A stretch of DNA of 64,000 nucleotides. It comes from JBEKIK01 sp963845975. Its GTDB lineage: Bacteria; Planctomycetota; Planctomycetia; Pirellulales; Thermoguttaceae. Position 1 is the stretch's first letter. The number at the start of each line of letters is the position of its first letter. This document shows, in pieces, positions 8,379 to 16,716 of this stretch. The translations under genes were made by a program, and so were the position numbers. A model generated the notes under the pieces. The model had not been told where the DNA came from. It searched no databases and was given only the letters and a program-made list of their open reading frames with translations. The DNA is taken from positions 1,426,001 through 1,490,000 of the forward strand of contig CAWJUD010000001.1 in NCBI GenBank assembly GCA_963845975.1. The letters are read 5' to 3'.

Positions 8379-9686
8379 TGACTTGGTCTTCCGTCTTTGA
8401 GGGAGCCTTCCAATTGGCGGGATCTGAGACCCACGACAACACTGCTTGGATTTCCTTTTCACCAATCTGTTTCATGTCGCGTGCAACGTCGAGAAGCGTG
8501 TGCAATGAGCAAAGAGGCCGGAACGTGATGTCTTCGTTCATGAATGTTCGCTGCGCATCTTCATTGAGATACGTGAATATGGACACACACCACGGTACTA
8601 CAGCGCCTGCCCTCCTGAGTGCCGACACGGATGACAGCACTGACTTGCCCGTTGTCACGTGGTCTTCGATTATCACGGCACGGTTGCCCTGCGCCAACTT
8701 GCCTTCGACTTGCCCTCGTTCCTTGTCGCGTTCAAAATCAACATACACGAGGGGCACATCCAAGCGATCTGCAATGAGAGCAGCATGGGGTATGCCTGAA
8801 GTTGCAGTCCCGGCAAGCAGATCGAAATTGCCAGGTCCTATGACGTTCTTGACAACGTCTACAAAAGAGTCAATGATCAACTTCCATTTTTCCGGGTGCG
8901 ATATCAGCAAGCGATTGTCGGTGTAAATGGGGCTTAGGATACCGGAAGCATACCGGAAGGGCTGTTCCGCCCTGATCGACACAGCGTTTATTTCCAGAAG
9001 TATCTCTGCAACCCTTCGTGCATTTGCTTCCAGAGAAGATTGGATATCTGTCTGATGTTTTTGATTCCAGCCCTCCACGTCTTTGGTCCATTCGTCGATT
9101 GCACGTCTCTGCTCTAGGGATATGCGGCCTCTTCGTAACGCGCTCTCTAAGAGCGTTTGCAAATCGGTAAGTGCGCCATAGGGGATTCCCTCCTTCTCCA
9201 GGAACGCCTCGATAGAACCTAGGTTGTTGCTGAAAACTGCAATGCAATAGACAACGCTGCCTCCTTCCTGGCGGATAGCGTCAACGGCGTGAGGAATATC
9301 CATTTCTGTCGACATAATGTCTGCGACGAGAAGGACTTTGCTACCGGATCTTAGCGTACCTTCTATGAACCTTCTCTTGCCATGCTTCTTACGCCCGACC
9401 TGACATAGACCATTGGCATGTTCAATCGCTGACTGAGAAGACCAGCTAGGGAAAGCGAACTAGTCGCCGCACCAGCCACTATGTCGATTCTTCCCTAGAT
9501 GGAGGCGGTCTTTTCCAATAAGCTGGATATGATTGTCGCCCTCTGCTCAGGATAAGAGGAGAGCACGCGGCAATTGGTGTAGACCGGGCTTACGAGGCCT
9601 GAAGCGTACTTATAGGGATTCGTCAGCGAAATGTCAACAGCATCGACGTCCAGAAGGATTTCAGATATCTTTACGCTGTTAATCAC
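8347..9686 (-). pseudogene. Tandem orotate phosphoribosyltransferase (OPRT-OPRT), N-terminal half broken
   Basis: Two OPRT-like modules are encoded in tandem. Module A starts at a GTG at 9686 (VINSVKISEILLDVDAVD) and has the substrate-loop segment NPYKYASGLVSPVYTNCR. It is interrupted by an in-frame TAG at 9495-9497, after KTASI. It resumes as GRIDIVAGAATSSLSLAGLL, shifts frame near 9391-9400, and continues as RKKHGKRRFIEGTLRSGSKV into the long open frame. Module B, intact from about 9020, has RYASGILSPIYTDNR and the PRPP motif AVIIEDHVTTGKS. OPRT transfers phosphoribose to orotate; fused or duplicated PRTases also occur in accessory loci, where the base may differ. The frame after 9315 is intact, so a module-B protein could still be made. 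Confidence 0.75.
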
Positions 9687-10250
9687 CTGAGTGTCTCGCT
9701 TTTGAAATCGAGTGCGTTACCAAGAGGGGTCTTAGTATGAATTAAACCCACGGCCGATGGCCCCTGCGACCCCTACAGGCTCAGCCGTTCAGCCGAGCCT
9801 GTAATGGCTGCGTGCTGTGCTCGCACGTCGGTCGGGATGGAATCTTGTGTTTGGTAAATCGACACGGATTGTCCGGTTGCCGACCGTAGCCACTCGCTCG
9901 GATCAAACCTTTTCGCGACGGTTGGCTTTCTGTGCATGCTATTGAGTATACTCGCGATTGGCTGTTAAAGCCAGTAGGGGCGTAGGTAGTTGGGTGATCA
10001 ATCGCGGTAAGAGTCGTAGGTGATTGCAGCCCAACGCTTTAACGCTTACCTGCCTGTTCGCACGGGCAATTGTGGCAGACGAGGACAAGATAGGTAGCTG
10101 AAGGCTAGCATCGGGGCGCTAATCTCTATGACCACACGTGGTCTATATACCACCATCCGGTGGATCATGCTTGACAGGTGCTGTTAAAAGAATAGGCTGA
10201 GCAGTCGGCGTTCTGCCGATGGGCGGGGCGATAGATAGAAGGAGTGAGCA
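9687..10250. other. Divergent intergenic region with hairpins (564 bp)
   Basis: This region separates the minus-strand OPRT gene from the plus-strand nuclease gene and should hold both promoters. A hairpin with perfect 8-bp arms, ACAGGCTC...GAGCCTGT, lies at 9775-9802. Smaller inverted repeats are GACCACACGTGGTC near 10127 and CCACCATCCGGTGG near 10152. TTGACA near 10170 could be a -35 box but no good -10 follows. No ORF is supported. A small structured RNA is possible but not shown. Confidence 0.4.
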
Positions 10251-11214
10251 ATGGACGAGGTACACCCGCACGAAATTGGCGTGACAGAATTCTACGACGA
10301 GATGAGGAATTTAATCTCGTTGGCTGAGAAGCAGGTGTGTTTGTACTCTGTCTCAGCGTGTTTCGGCTTCTATAGCCAAGGCGCCCACGTTTTTGAAAAC
10401 CTGTACGGTGAACTCAATTCAAAACTGCAGATCAAGCTACCCTGTCTCGACATCAGGTGCCTCATCAAACTGGATGGGCACGGTATCGATGAGTTCGCCG
10501 CATTGCATTTTCAAGAACTGAACCGCCACCGCGAAGTGGTGCGTCAGCTCAGAGATCTTTCGCTCGAGGAGAACCTTCAGTTTGTCCTGACAGACTCAGG
10601 TACAGAACACCCGAAGCTACTATTCTCTGAGGTACAGGAAGTCCGAACAACGCCAGTTTTTCACCTCGACATCAACAAGTTGCGAGGTGGATGGCTTTAC
10701 GACTTTCCATGCGAAACGGTCCACAAGTTTGCCGACCTTTTTGATTCTAAGTGGGGGTTCGAGCAGCCAGCTTTCAATTGTTGTTCATCGGGTGACGTTA
10801 GAGAAAGTGCTGAATCTCTTGAAGATCTGCGACCTTCCATCACATCCTCAGGCTGAACAGTGTATACAGTACAATGTTGCCTTCTACTTACGCGGAGTAT
10901 TTGGAGGCGAATTGATACAAATTGAAGAGACCTGCCAAGCTGGCAGAATTGACATTCTCGTCGCATCAGATACCAGAAAAATTGGCATAGAGGTGAAGTA
11001 CAAACTATCCAAAGATGAGTTTGACAAGACAGTCGGTCAACTTGTGAAGTACAAACAGAATTGCGATAGCATGATCCTCCTCAGTGTTCAACCAAACTAT
11101 TCGCACTATGAAGGCAGGGAACTCGATAAACGCCTGAGAGATAGCGGCGTCGAATTCATCGAAAGGTATTCGGGGAAGACCAAGTCGAAGAAGACACGGG
11201 TATCGGGGAGGTAG
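10251..11214 (+). pseudogene. PLD-like plus PD-(D/E)XK nuclease protein, frameshifted
   Basis: The ATG at 10251 follows a good AGAAGGAG site. Residues 1-180 (MDEVHPHEIGVTEFYDEMRN... to ADLFDSKWGFEQ) resemble a phospholipase-D-like fold; EHPKLLFSE is a possible degenerate HxKx4D motif with Glu for Asp. After a frameshift near 10780-10800, the second frame gives VTLEKVLNLLKICDLPSHP and then a restriction-endonuclease-like core. The core has RIDILVASDTRKIG with the Asp, IEVKYK as ExK, and a Gln in VGQLVKY. Such two-part nucleases are common in restriction or defence loci. The combined length would be about 320 residues. The cofactor and target are unknown. Confidence 0.6.
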
Positions 11215-11360
11215 AATACATCAGATGTTCGTGCAGAAGAGGATCGGATGGTGGTTCTTGGTATGGGATCCAGAGGGCCTTAAGAACATGCTGGAGTACA
11301 TGCAAGGCACCGCGACATGTGCAAGTTGTGCATTGATTGGAACTTAGGAAAATAGGTGCG

Positions 11361-11419
11361 CCGACTCGAAATCAGGTGCCGGCTTGCCGGTTGAGGGTTC
11401 GAATCCCTTGCCCTCCGCA
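11361..11419 (+). tRNA. 3' half of tRNA-Ser(CGA), 5' half missing (candidate attachment site)
   Basis: From the anticodon region (GACTCGAAATCAGG) the sequence follows a tRNA-Ser: a long variable arm with stem CCGGC-TT-GCCGG, T arm GAGGG-TTCGAAT-CCCTT, acceptor 3' strand GCCCTCC, discriminator G and then CA. The matching 5' strand GGAGGGC and the D arm are absent upstream. The 5' side of the anticodon stem does not pair with the 3' side either. This is what an integration event leaves at one end of an island, with the crossover near the anticodon loop. Confidence 0.75.
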
Positions 11420-11578
11420 TTCATAACTCGAATTTCCCTAAGGAGTTTCCGTCGTTCGTTCGATGGATGCCCCTTCGGTATTTTGGGACTGTTCTTGGCA
11501 AGTGTTGCAAGAAGTGTTGTAAATCTGCCCTTTGTTGTCAGTCTTGGGGGGCGAATCCTGCCCGTAGTTCGTCGGCAC

Positions 11579-11929
11579 TCATCCATTACCAGTGTTGCCT
11601 GTGCCGCTCTCCATATCTCTAGATGCGCTCTGTATTTTCTGTAAATTATCCAGGTCTGTGGCCGGATCGTCTTTTAAAGAATTTCCAGAACGCTTTTCGG
11701 CAAGGCCATTCAGATGAAATACTGGATTAACCTCATAGATAGGCGAGGCCGGACGGCCGCGGCCATGCCGCATAGTTGGCTTCAACCGGATGTAATTGTG
11801 TTGAGCCAGCAAAACCAACGGAGCGTCGATGTCGCTAGCCTGCTTAATGGGACAGACAGCCGCATCAGGAACATTCGCGGCGACTCGACCGGGATCGGCG
11901 ACTTCCCTATAGAGTTCCTTCGGGATCAT
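11579..11929 (-). pseudogene. DUF3987/primase-like protein, C-terminal fragment
   Basis: The frame includes YREVADPGRVAANVPDAAVC, LVLLAQHNYIRL and RGRPASPIYEVNPVF. The GRP-SP-x-Y-x-VNP signature near the end resembles the C terminus of DUF3987-family proteins found on phages, plasmids and islands. Only about 117 of the several hundred residues expected are present. The ATG at 11929 is probably not the original start. It lies just outside the tRNA-Ser fragment and is best read as island debris. Confidence 0.45.
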
Positions 11930-11983
11930 TCAGGCTTGCCAAAGGGCGAGGGAAGTATTGGGATAGACTCTTATTGCACTATC

Positions 11984-12091
11984 TCATTTTTCATTCTTGT
12001 CTTTCCGAAAAATGAACCGGAACTCAACGGGCGGCTGGTCCTCGGATGCCGGTTCGCCTTCCTTCGGAATTATGTTCACTATGAAACTCAT
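11984..12091 (-). CDS. Small ORF, 35 aa
   Basis: The frame MSFIVNIIPKEGEPASEDQP ends in FRFIFRKDKNEK. It is charged, has no membrane segment and no strong ribosome-binding site, and sits between the DUF3987 fragment and the HDOD gene. It could be the edge of a decayed gene. I do not recognise it. Confidence 0.2.
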   Translation of the reverse strand: MSFIVNIIPKEGEPASEDQPPVEFRFIFRKDKNEK

Positions 12092-12103
12092 TTATCTGAC
12101 CGT

Positions 12104-13021
12104 TTACGTTGTTGAGACTGTCGCCGCATTATAACAATCTACTAGTGATTTTGCAGGTATGGGAAATTTCATGATCGGGGCGAAAAGGTCATACTCCTTG
12201 TCGATTTGGTCCATTAGTTCGACAATCATCGGTTTGTTGCCGGGGATGATTTTCTCATAACACGATTCGAATTGCCGACATTCCGTCCAGTCGGGATCGG
12301 CAACACTCGGCAACAGGGCCGACATGGCAACGGTCACCTTGTCCGGAGCTTCTCCTGGTTTGTCGGCGAATTCATCAATTGCAGTGTGGTTTTCGATCAA
12401 GCTTATCAAATCGTCGGGTAGATTCCAATGTCGGGCTATCATGCCGGCTGCCTGTGCGTGTGTCCAACCGAAGGCCTGGTTTTCCAATGCAGAAAGCCGA
12501 ATCTTTCCTCGCTTGCGGGATTCCAATAATTTCACGTATGAGTGTGGCGATTCCTTGGCCAAAATCGGTATGGCCATGTCTTGCAACAAGGCGGCGGCAA
12601 ATACGTCCTCGGCATCCTTCATGCCTAATAATTTGGCAAAGACCCGAGCAAACAGCGCACGACGCAGAGAATCTTGCCACAGACTTATCAAATAGAATGG
12701 CCCGCATCTGTAGTTTGGTATCAAACTTAACACTGCGTTCCAAAGGACAAAACTTGTGACGGTGCGAACGCTTACCAAGGTGATAGCCAGTTTGACGTTC
12801 GAAATCTTACTGGCAAAGCCAAAATAGGAAGAATTTACAAATCGCAATACTTGTACTGTCAAGCCCGGATCGATCTCAATGGGAACGGCACATTCAGCAG
12901 GCCCATTTGCGGGATCCTTAGAAAGTTGCATAAGTCGAACTGCACTTTGCGGAAGCCCGGGCAATTGGGCCAGGGGAAGAATCTTCTTCAGTTCCAGCTT
13001 GGGTACAGGTGCTTTTTTCAT
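12104..13021 (-). CDS. HDOD-domain regulatory protein
   Basis: The protein has 305 residues. HDOD is a non-enzymatic relative of HD phosphohydrolases found in bacterial signalling proteins. The N-terminal part, KILPLAQLPGLPQSAVRLMQLSKDP, is the family start. It is followed by IEIDPGLTVQVLRFVNSSYFGF and the helix SNVKLAITLVSVRTVTSFVL. The body contains DAEDVFAAALLQDMAIPILA and a histidine-bearing WTHAQAAGMIARHW. There is no receiver or GGDEF partner in the same chain. The start MKKAPVPKLELKK at 13021 is accepted. It has no obvious operon partner: the molybdenum hydroxylase genes upstream are separated by over 500 bp. Confidence 0.85.
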   Translation of the reverse strand: MKKAPVPKLELKKILPLAQLPGLPQSAVRLMQLSKDPANGPAECAVPIEIDPGLTVQVLRFVNSSYFGFASKISNVKLAITLVSVRTVTSFVLWNAVLSLIPNYRCGPFYLISLWQDSLRRALFARVFAKLLGMKDAEDVFAAALLQDMAIPILAKESPHSYVKLLESRKRGKIRLSALENQAFGWTHAQAAGMIARHWNLPDDLISLIENHTAIDEFADKPGEAPDKVTVAMSALLPSVADPDWTECRQFESCYEKIIPGNKPMIVELMDQIDKEYDLFAPIMKFPIPAKSLVDCYNAATVSTT

Positions 13022-13578
13022 AATTTAAATACCCTACTAAAGTAAGGGTAACGATGGGACATATAAACTCTAATAAAACTATACGATACATATATTTGGG
13101 ATTTGCAAAACCCTCCCGCTGGCAACCCTCTTCGTAACAATACTCTCTTTTGCAATTTCCATAAGTGCTTACCAGGAAGGAAGATGCCGATTTCAAGTCC
13201 CCTCGGTCGGCCTAAAACAAAAGCGACCTATTGGACGCGCTGAAACTAGCAGAGCAAGAAATGGAGTCAGGAATGTGGGAACAGGGCTTGGCGAATCTGG
13301 CGCCCCGCATGGTATGCCCACTTTCAAAAAGATTGCTCCCTGCCGTTCCTGAGCTTTCAGATCGTCGATGGCGCACGACCGCGGTTGTCGCTTTGGTGAG
13401 TAATCTAAGCAAGCGAAGGTCGCAGCCAAACTCGCTCATCAACTCTTCCATCGTCAGACTGGGGCCAGTGTCGCGCCGACCAGACGCCGAGTCAATAACT
13501 CCCTTCCGCGAAGCTCCGTTTCGACACATAATGCCCGCAGGGCCCGGACTCGCTCCTCCGCCCTTGGGCCGCGCTGGG
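13022..13578. other. Intergenic region (557 bp)
   Basis: No supported gene is seen. The first 180 bases are AT-rich and probably hold the promoter of the HDOD gene. The remainder is GC-rich and lies downstream of the iorB stop; only shadow frames are open. Confidence 0.5.
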
Positions 13579-15738
13579 CTATCCCTGCTGCTTGATCGCC
13601 TCCTTGATCCGCTCCGGAGTCATCGGGAGCTGATATAGCCGGGCGCCGCTGGCATCGAAGATCGCGTTGGCCAGCACCGCGCCCATGCCGATGATCCCCG
13701 GCTCGCCGCCTCCCTGGGGAGGCGAGTCCTTGGCGTCGACCAGCACCGTCTGGATCTCGGGAAGCCAGGAGAAACGCGGGATCTTGTAGCTCCCAAAATG
13801 GAGGTCGCGCACCTCGCCGCCCTTGAAGTGGACCTCTTCGGCCAGGGCATAGCCCATTCCCATGGTGATGCAGCCTTCCATCTGGATCCTCGCCCCTTCC
13901 GGATTGATCACCAGGCCCATCTCCTGGGCACAAACCACACGCTTGACCTGGACCGCGCCGGAGGTCTTGTCCACCTCGACCTCGGCGATCCATGCATTAT
14001 AGGAACCCGCATCGGTGCCGCAGGCAACGCCCACGCCGCGGCCGCTTGGGGCCTTTTTCGGCGCCCATCCGAATTTCTCCGCCGCCGCTCTCAGCACGCG
14101 GATCATCCGCTGGTCCGTCAAGTTCTTTAAACGGAACTCCACGGGATCGGCCCCAGCCTTCGCGGCCATCATCTCGATCTGCGATTCCCTGGCGAAGGTG
14201 TTCGTGTTGTTGCTCGGGGCTCGCCAAGCGCCGGTCCGGAACGGGTGCGTGCCGGGACCCGCCGTCCAGCCGCCTCCGTGCGACACCGTGGTGTGATTGG
14301 GCACGTCGTAAAACTGCTGGCAGCCACGCTCGCCCGCGAAGTAAACGTGGTAATCCCAAAGCACGATCCGGCCCGCCCCGTCCACGCCCGATCGGATCTT
14401 CACCACGGCAGCCGGCCGGAAGGTGTCGTAGAAGAACTCTTCGGCCCGGCTCCAAACGACCTGGACGGGCTTGCCGATTGCCTTGGCCAGGACCGCCGCC
14501 TCCACGGCCTGCTGATTGTTCGTTTTGCCGCCGAAACCCCCGCCCACAAAAGGTGCAATGACGCGAACCTTGGCGGAGTCCATTCCCAGGCGCCGGGCGA
14601 TCTCGTCTCTCGCCCCGAACGGATTTTGCGTGGAGGCCCACACCGTGACCTTGTCGCCCTCGATCTGCGCTAGCGCGGCGTGCGGCTCGATCGGAGCGTG
14701 CGCCACGTAGCTGTTCAAGTAGGTCGACTCGATCACGCTCGACGACTGCTCCGCGCCGCGCTTCAGATCGCCGCCGCTGGCAACTGTTCTGCCCTCGGGC
14801 GCGACCTTCAACAGATGCTCGAAGATCGTTTTGTCGTCCACCTCGGCTTGCGGCCGGTCGAACTGGGCTTTCACCTTGCTTAGGGCATCCTGGGCAAGGT
14901 CCGGATGCTCGTGAAGCGCGGCCACCAGGTCGCCCTCCTTTACGATGCGCACCCCCGGCAAACGCTCGGCCTCGGAGGTGTCCGCGCTTTTGAGCGTGGC
15001 GTCGTGGGCAGGCGGCCTCAGGATCGCTGCGCAAAGCATATTGGGCAAGCGGATGTCTGCCGCGTATTTCGCTTTGCCGGTCACCTTGTCCAGAGCGTCT
15101 CGTCTCAAGGCGGGTTTTCCGACGATCGTGAACTCGGATACGGTCTCCAGCACGGCCTTCTGATCCAATCGCCGCTCGATCCGCTTGCCCTTGGTCAACT
15201 CGGCGTAGGATGCCTTTTTCTCGGGATGCTCCTTGTCGAAGACGGCGCCGTTTTCGGCCTTCAGTTGCGCGGCCGGGACCTGGAGCCTCTCCGCGGCCAG
15301 TTGCACGAGCACAGCCCGGGCCTCCGCAGCAGCCGCGCAAAGCGCCGGCCCGAAAAATCGCGTGCTCATGGACCCGAAGGTCCCCATGTCCCAGGGGCAC
15401 AGGTCGGTGTCGCCCATGACCATGTCCACGCTCTCCAGCGGCACGTTTAGCTCGTCGGCGAGCATTTGGGCCAACGACGTGACCACGCCCTGGCCCATCT
15501 CGATCTTGCCGGTAAAGCAGGAAACTCGCCCGTCCTCTCCGATCTTGAGAAAGGCGTTAATGTCCGAGGGGAGCTGCTGGCCGGGGCCGCCGCGTCTGCC
15601 CTGGGCAAGCAATTCGCCTTGGTCCAGGGTGACCAGCACCAGGATCCCTCCGCCCAGGATCTTGAGAAAATCTCGGCGATCGGTGGTGAAACAGTCCGAA
15701 ATATCGCCGAAATCGATCTTCAGGTATTCGTCTTTCAT
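13579..15738 (-). CDS. iorB: Molybdenum hydroxylase large subunit (isoquinoline 1-oxidoreductase beta-type)
   Basis: The 719-residue protein starts at MKDEYLKIDFGDISDCF (15738), overlapping the small-subunit stop as ATGA. The frame is open upstream but carries no domain there. Residues 18-32, TDRRDFLKILGGGIL, form a twin-arginine export signal without a full SRRxFLK, so the enzyme probably acts in the periplasm. The molybdopterin-binding signature GGGFGGK lies mid-protein. FRTGAWRAPSNN is the Gly-Ala-rich substrate/cofactor loop, and GEPGIIGMG near the C terminus carries the catalytic Glu of xanthine-oxidase-family enzymes. The Tat signal on this subunit and the two-gene layout with a separate 2Fe-2S subunit fit the Ior type. 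The electron acceptor and substrate cannot be told. Confidence 0.88.
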   Translation of the reverse strand: MKDEYLKIDFGDISDCFTTDRRDFLKILGGGILVLVTLDQGELLAQGRRGGPGQQLPSDINAFLKIGEDGRVSCFTGKIEMGQGVVTSLAQMLADELNVPLESVDMVMGDTDLCPWDMGTFGSMSTRFFGPALCAAAAEARAVLVQLAAERLQVPAAQLKAENGAVFDKEHPEKKASYAELTKGKRIERRLDQKAVLETVSEFTIVGKPALRRDALDKVTGKAKYAADIRLPNMLCAAILRPPAHDATLKSADTSEAERLPGVRIVKEGDLVAALHEHPDLAQDALSKVKAQFDRPQAEVDDKTIFEHLLKVAPEGRTVASGGDLKRGAEQSSSVIESTYLNSYVAHAPIEPHAALAQIEGDKVTVWASTQNPFGARDEIARRLGMDSAKVRVIAPFVGGGFGGKTNNQQAVEAAVLAKAIGKPVQVVWSRAEEFFYDTFRPAAVVKIRSGVDGAGRIVLWDYHVYFAGERGCQQFYDVPNHTTVSHGGGWTAGPGTHPFRTGAWRAPSNNTNTFARESQIEMMAAKAGADPVEFRLKNLTDQRMIRVLRAAAEKFGWAPKKAPSGRGVGVACGTDAGSYNAWIAEVEVDKTSGAVQVKRVVCAQEMGLVINPEGARIQMEGCITMGMGYALAEEVHFKGGEVRDLHFGSYKIPRFSWLPEIQTVLVDAKDSPPQGGGEPGIIGMGAVLANAIFDASGARLYQLPMTPERIKEAIKQQG

Positions 15739-16217
15739 GGCGTTGCACCTCCACTCAAGCGACTGGCCGCCGACTCGATGGCCGAGACGATTCTCGTATG
15801 GGCCCCGCAGCGGCATAGGTTGTCCTCCATAGACTTGAGAATCTCCACGCGGCTCGGCTTGGGGTTCTTGCGCAGCAGGGCGACCGCCTGTACGATCATG
15901 CCCGGCGTGCAAAAGCCGCACTGAAGGGCGTCGTGCTCCATGAACGCCTTCTGCACCGGGTGCAGAGTCCCGTTCTGGGCCAGCCCTTCGATCGTGACCA
16001 CCGCTATGCCCTGAACGTCCTTCACCGGGATCAAGCAGGACCGCATGGGCTCGCCGTCCACCAGGACCGTGCAGGCCCCGCAATAGCCCTGGCCGCACCC
16101 GCACTTGGGGCCGGTCAGTCCAAGGTCGGAGCGCAATATCCAGAGGAGCCTGCGCTCGCCGTCCGTGGTAACGCGGACGGGCTTGTCGTTGAGCGTGAAT
16201 TGAATGGTTTGTTCCAT
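15735..16217 (-). CDS. iorA: 2Fe-2S subunit of the molybdenum hydroxylase (IorA-like)
   Basis: Start MEQTIQFTLNDKPVRVTTDG at 16217, about 160 residues. The N-terminal plant-type ferredoxin motif is CGCGQGYCGACTVLVDG with the fourth Cys in MRSCLIPV. The C-terminal helical motif is CGFCTPGM...CRCG. This is the normal electron-transfer subunit for the molybdopterin subunit encoded immediately downstream, which it overlaps by four bases. No FAD subunit lies next to them, as expected for the Ior type. It is presumably exported by hitch-hiking on the Tat signal of the large subunit. Confidence 0.92.
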   Translation of the reverse strand: MEQTIQFTLNDKPVRVTTDGERRLLWILRSDLGLTGPKCGCGQGYCGACTVLVDGEPMRSCLIPVKDVQGIAVVTIEGLAQNGTLHPVQKAFMEHDALQCGFCTPGMIVQAVALLRKNPKPSRVEILKSMEDNLCRCGAHTRIVSAIESAASRLSGGATP

Positions 16218-16716
16218 CGGAGTCTCCCTTGCTGGCAGATGTAGTAGGCCGGGCACTCCCGGACCCGCAGTCGGCTTGTTGGCCGGTCGATCCGTTACCG
16301 GCACTCGGCTTCACTGAGCGCCGCCGCTACTTTCATGTGGCCGCTACTTCCGCGGCGGGCGGGACACAAGGCAATTTTACCATCGGTCCATGCTGCAGGA
16401 TAGTGGGGGGTAGTGTCAAAAGAACCCGTAGATACTTCAACATAATCCGGCATTTCCCATTTTGGCTCCGCTCGGACACGCTCCGAACAGCAAGAGTCCT
16501 CCCATGTTAATGAGGTGGTGCGCGGCCTTCTAATTGGCGATTTGATTTTCCGCCCAGAATCGAGTCCCCTGGGCATTCCTGATGCTCGGCAGCCCCTCCG
16601 CAGAGCTGCCCAGGGCGTGACTTTCTGCCCGAAGGGCGCACTCTCGTCGTCGCCAAGAATCGATTCGTATTTATTGATTGAAATTGCTATCAGATCCATC
16701 CTGCAGCGATTGAAAT
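16218..16716. other. Intergenic region (499 bp) with a PqqA-like coding scrap
   Basis: No complete gene is supported. In the minus strand near 16405-16470 a frame reads KWEMPDYVEVSTG, similar to the start of PqqA-type precursor peptides, but it lacks the Glu-x3-Tyr pair and has no nearby start codon. The region should also hold the promoter for iorA. Confidence 0.35.

Noticed and set aside
9687..10250. Retron-like noncoding RNA upstream of the nuclease gene
   Set aside because: Hairpins exist, but there is no reverse transcriptase and no clear msr/msd pairing.
13997..15400. Long second frame (467 codons) inside the iorB gene
   Set aside because: High-GC shadow of iorB with Arg/Gly-rich low-complexity translation and no domain.
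13579..16304. One 911-codon frame over the molybdenum hydroxylase region
   Set aside because: The first 192 codons lie over the 2Fe-2S subunit gene in another frame; the true start is at 15738 with a Tat signal.
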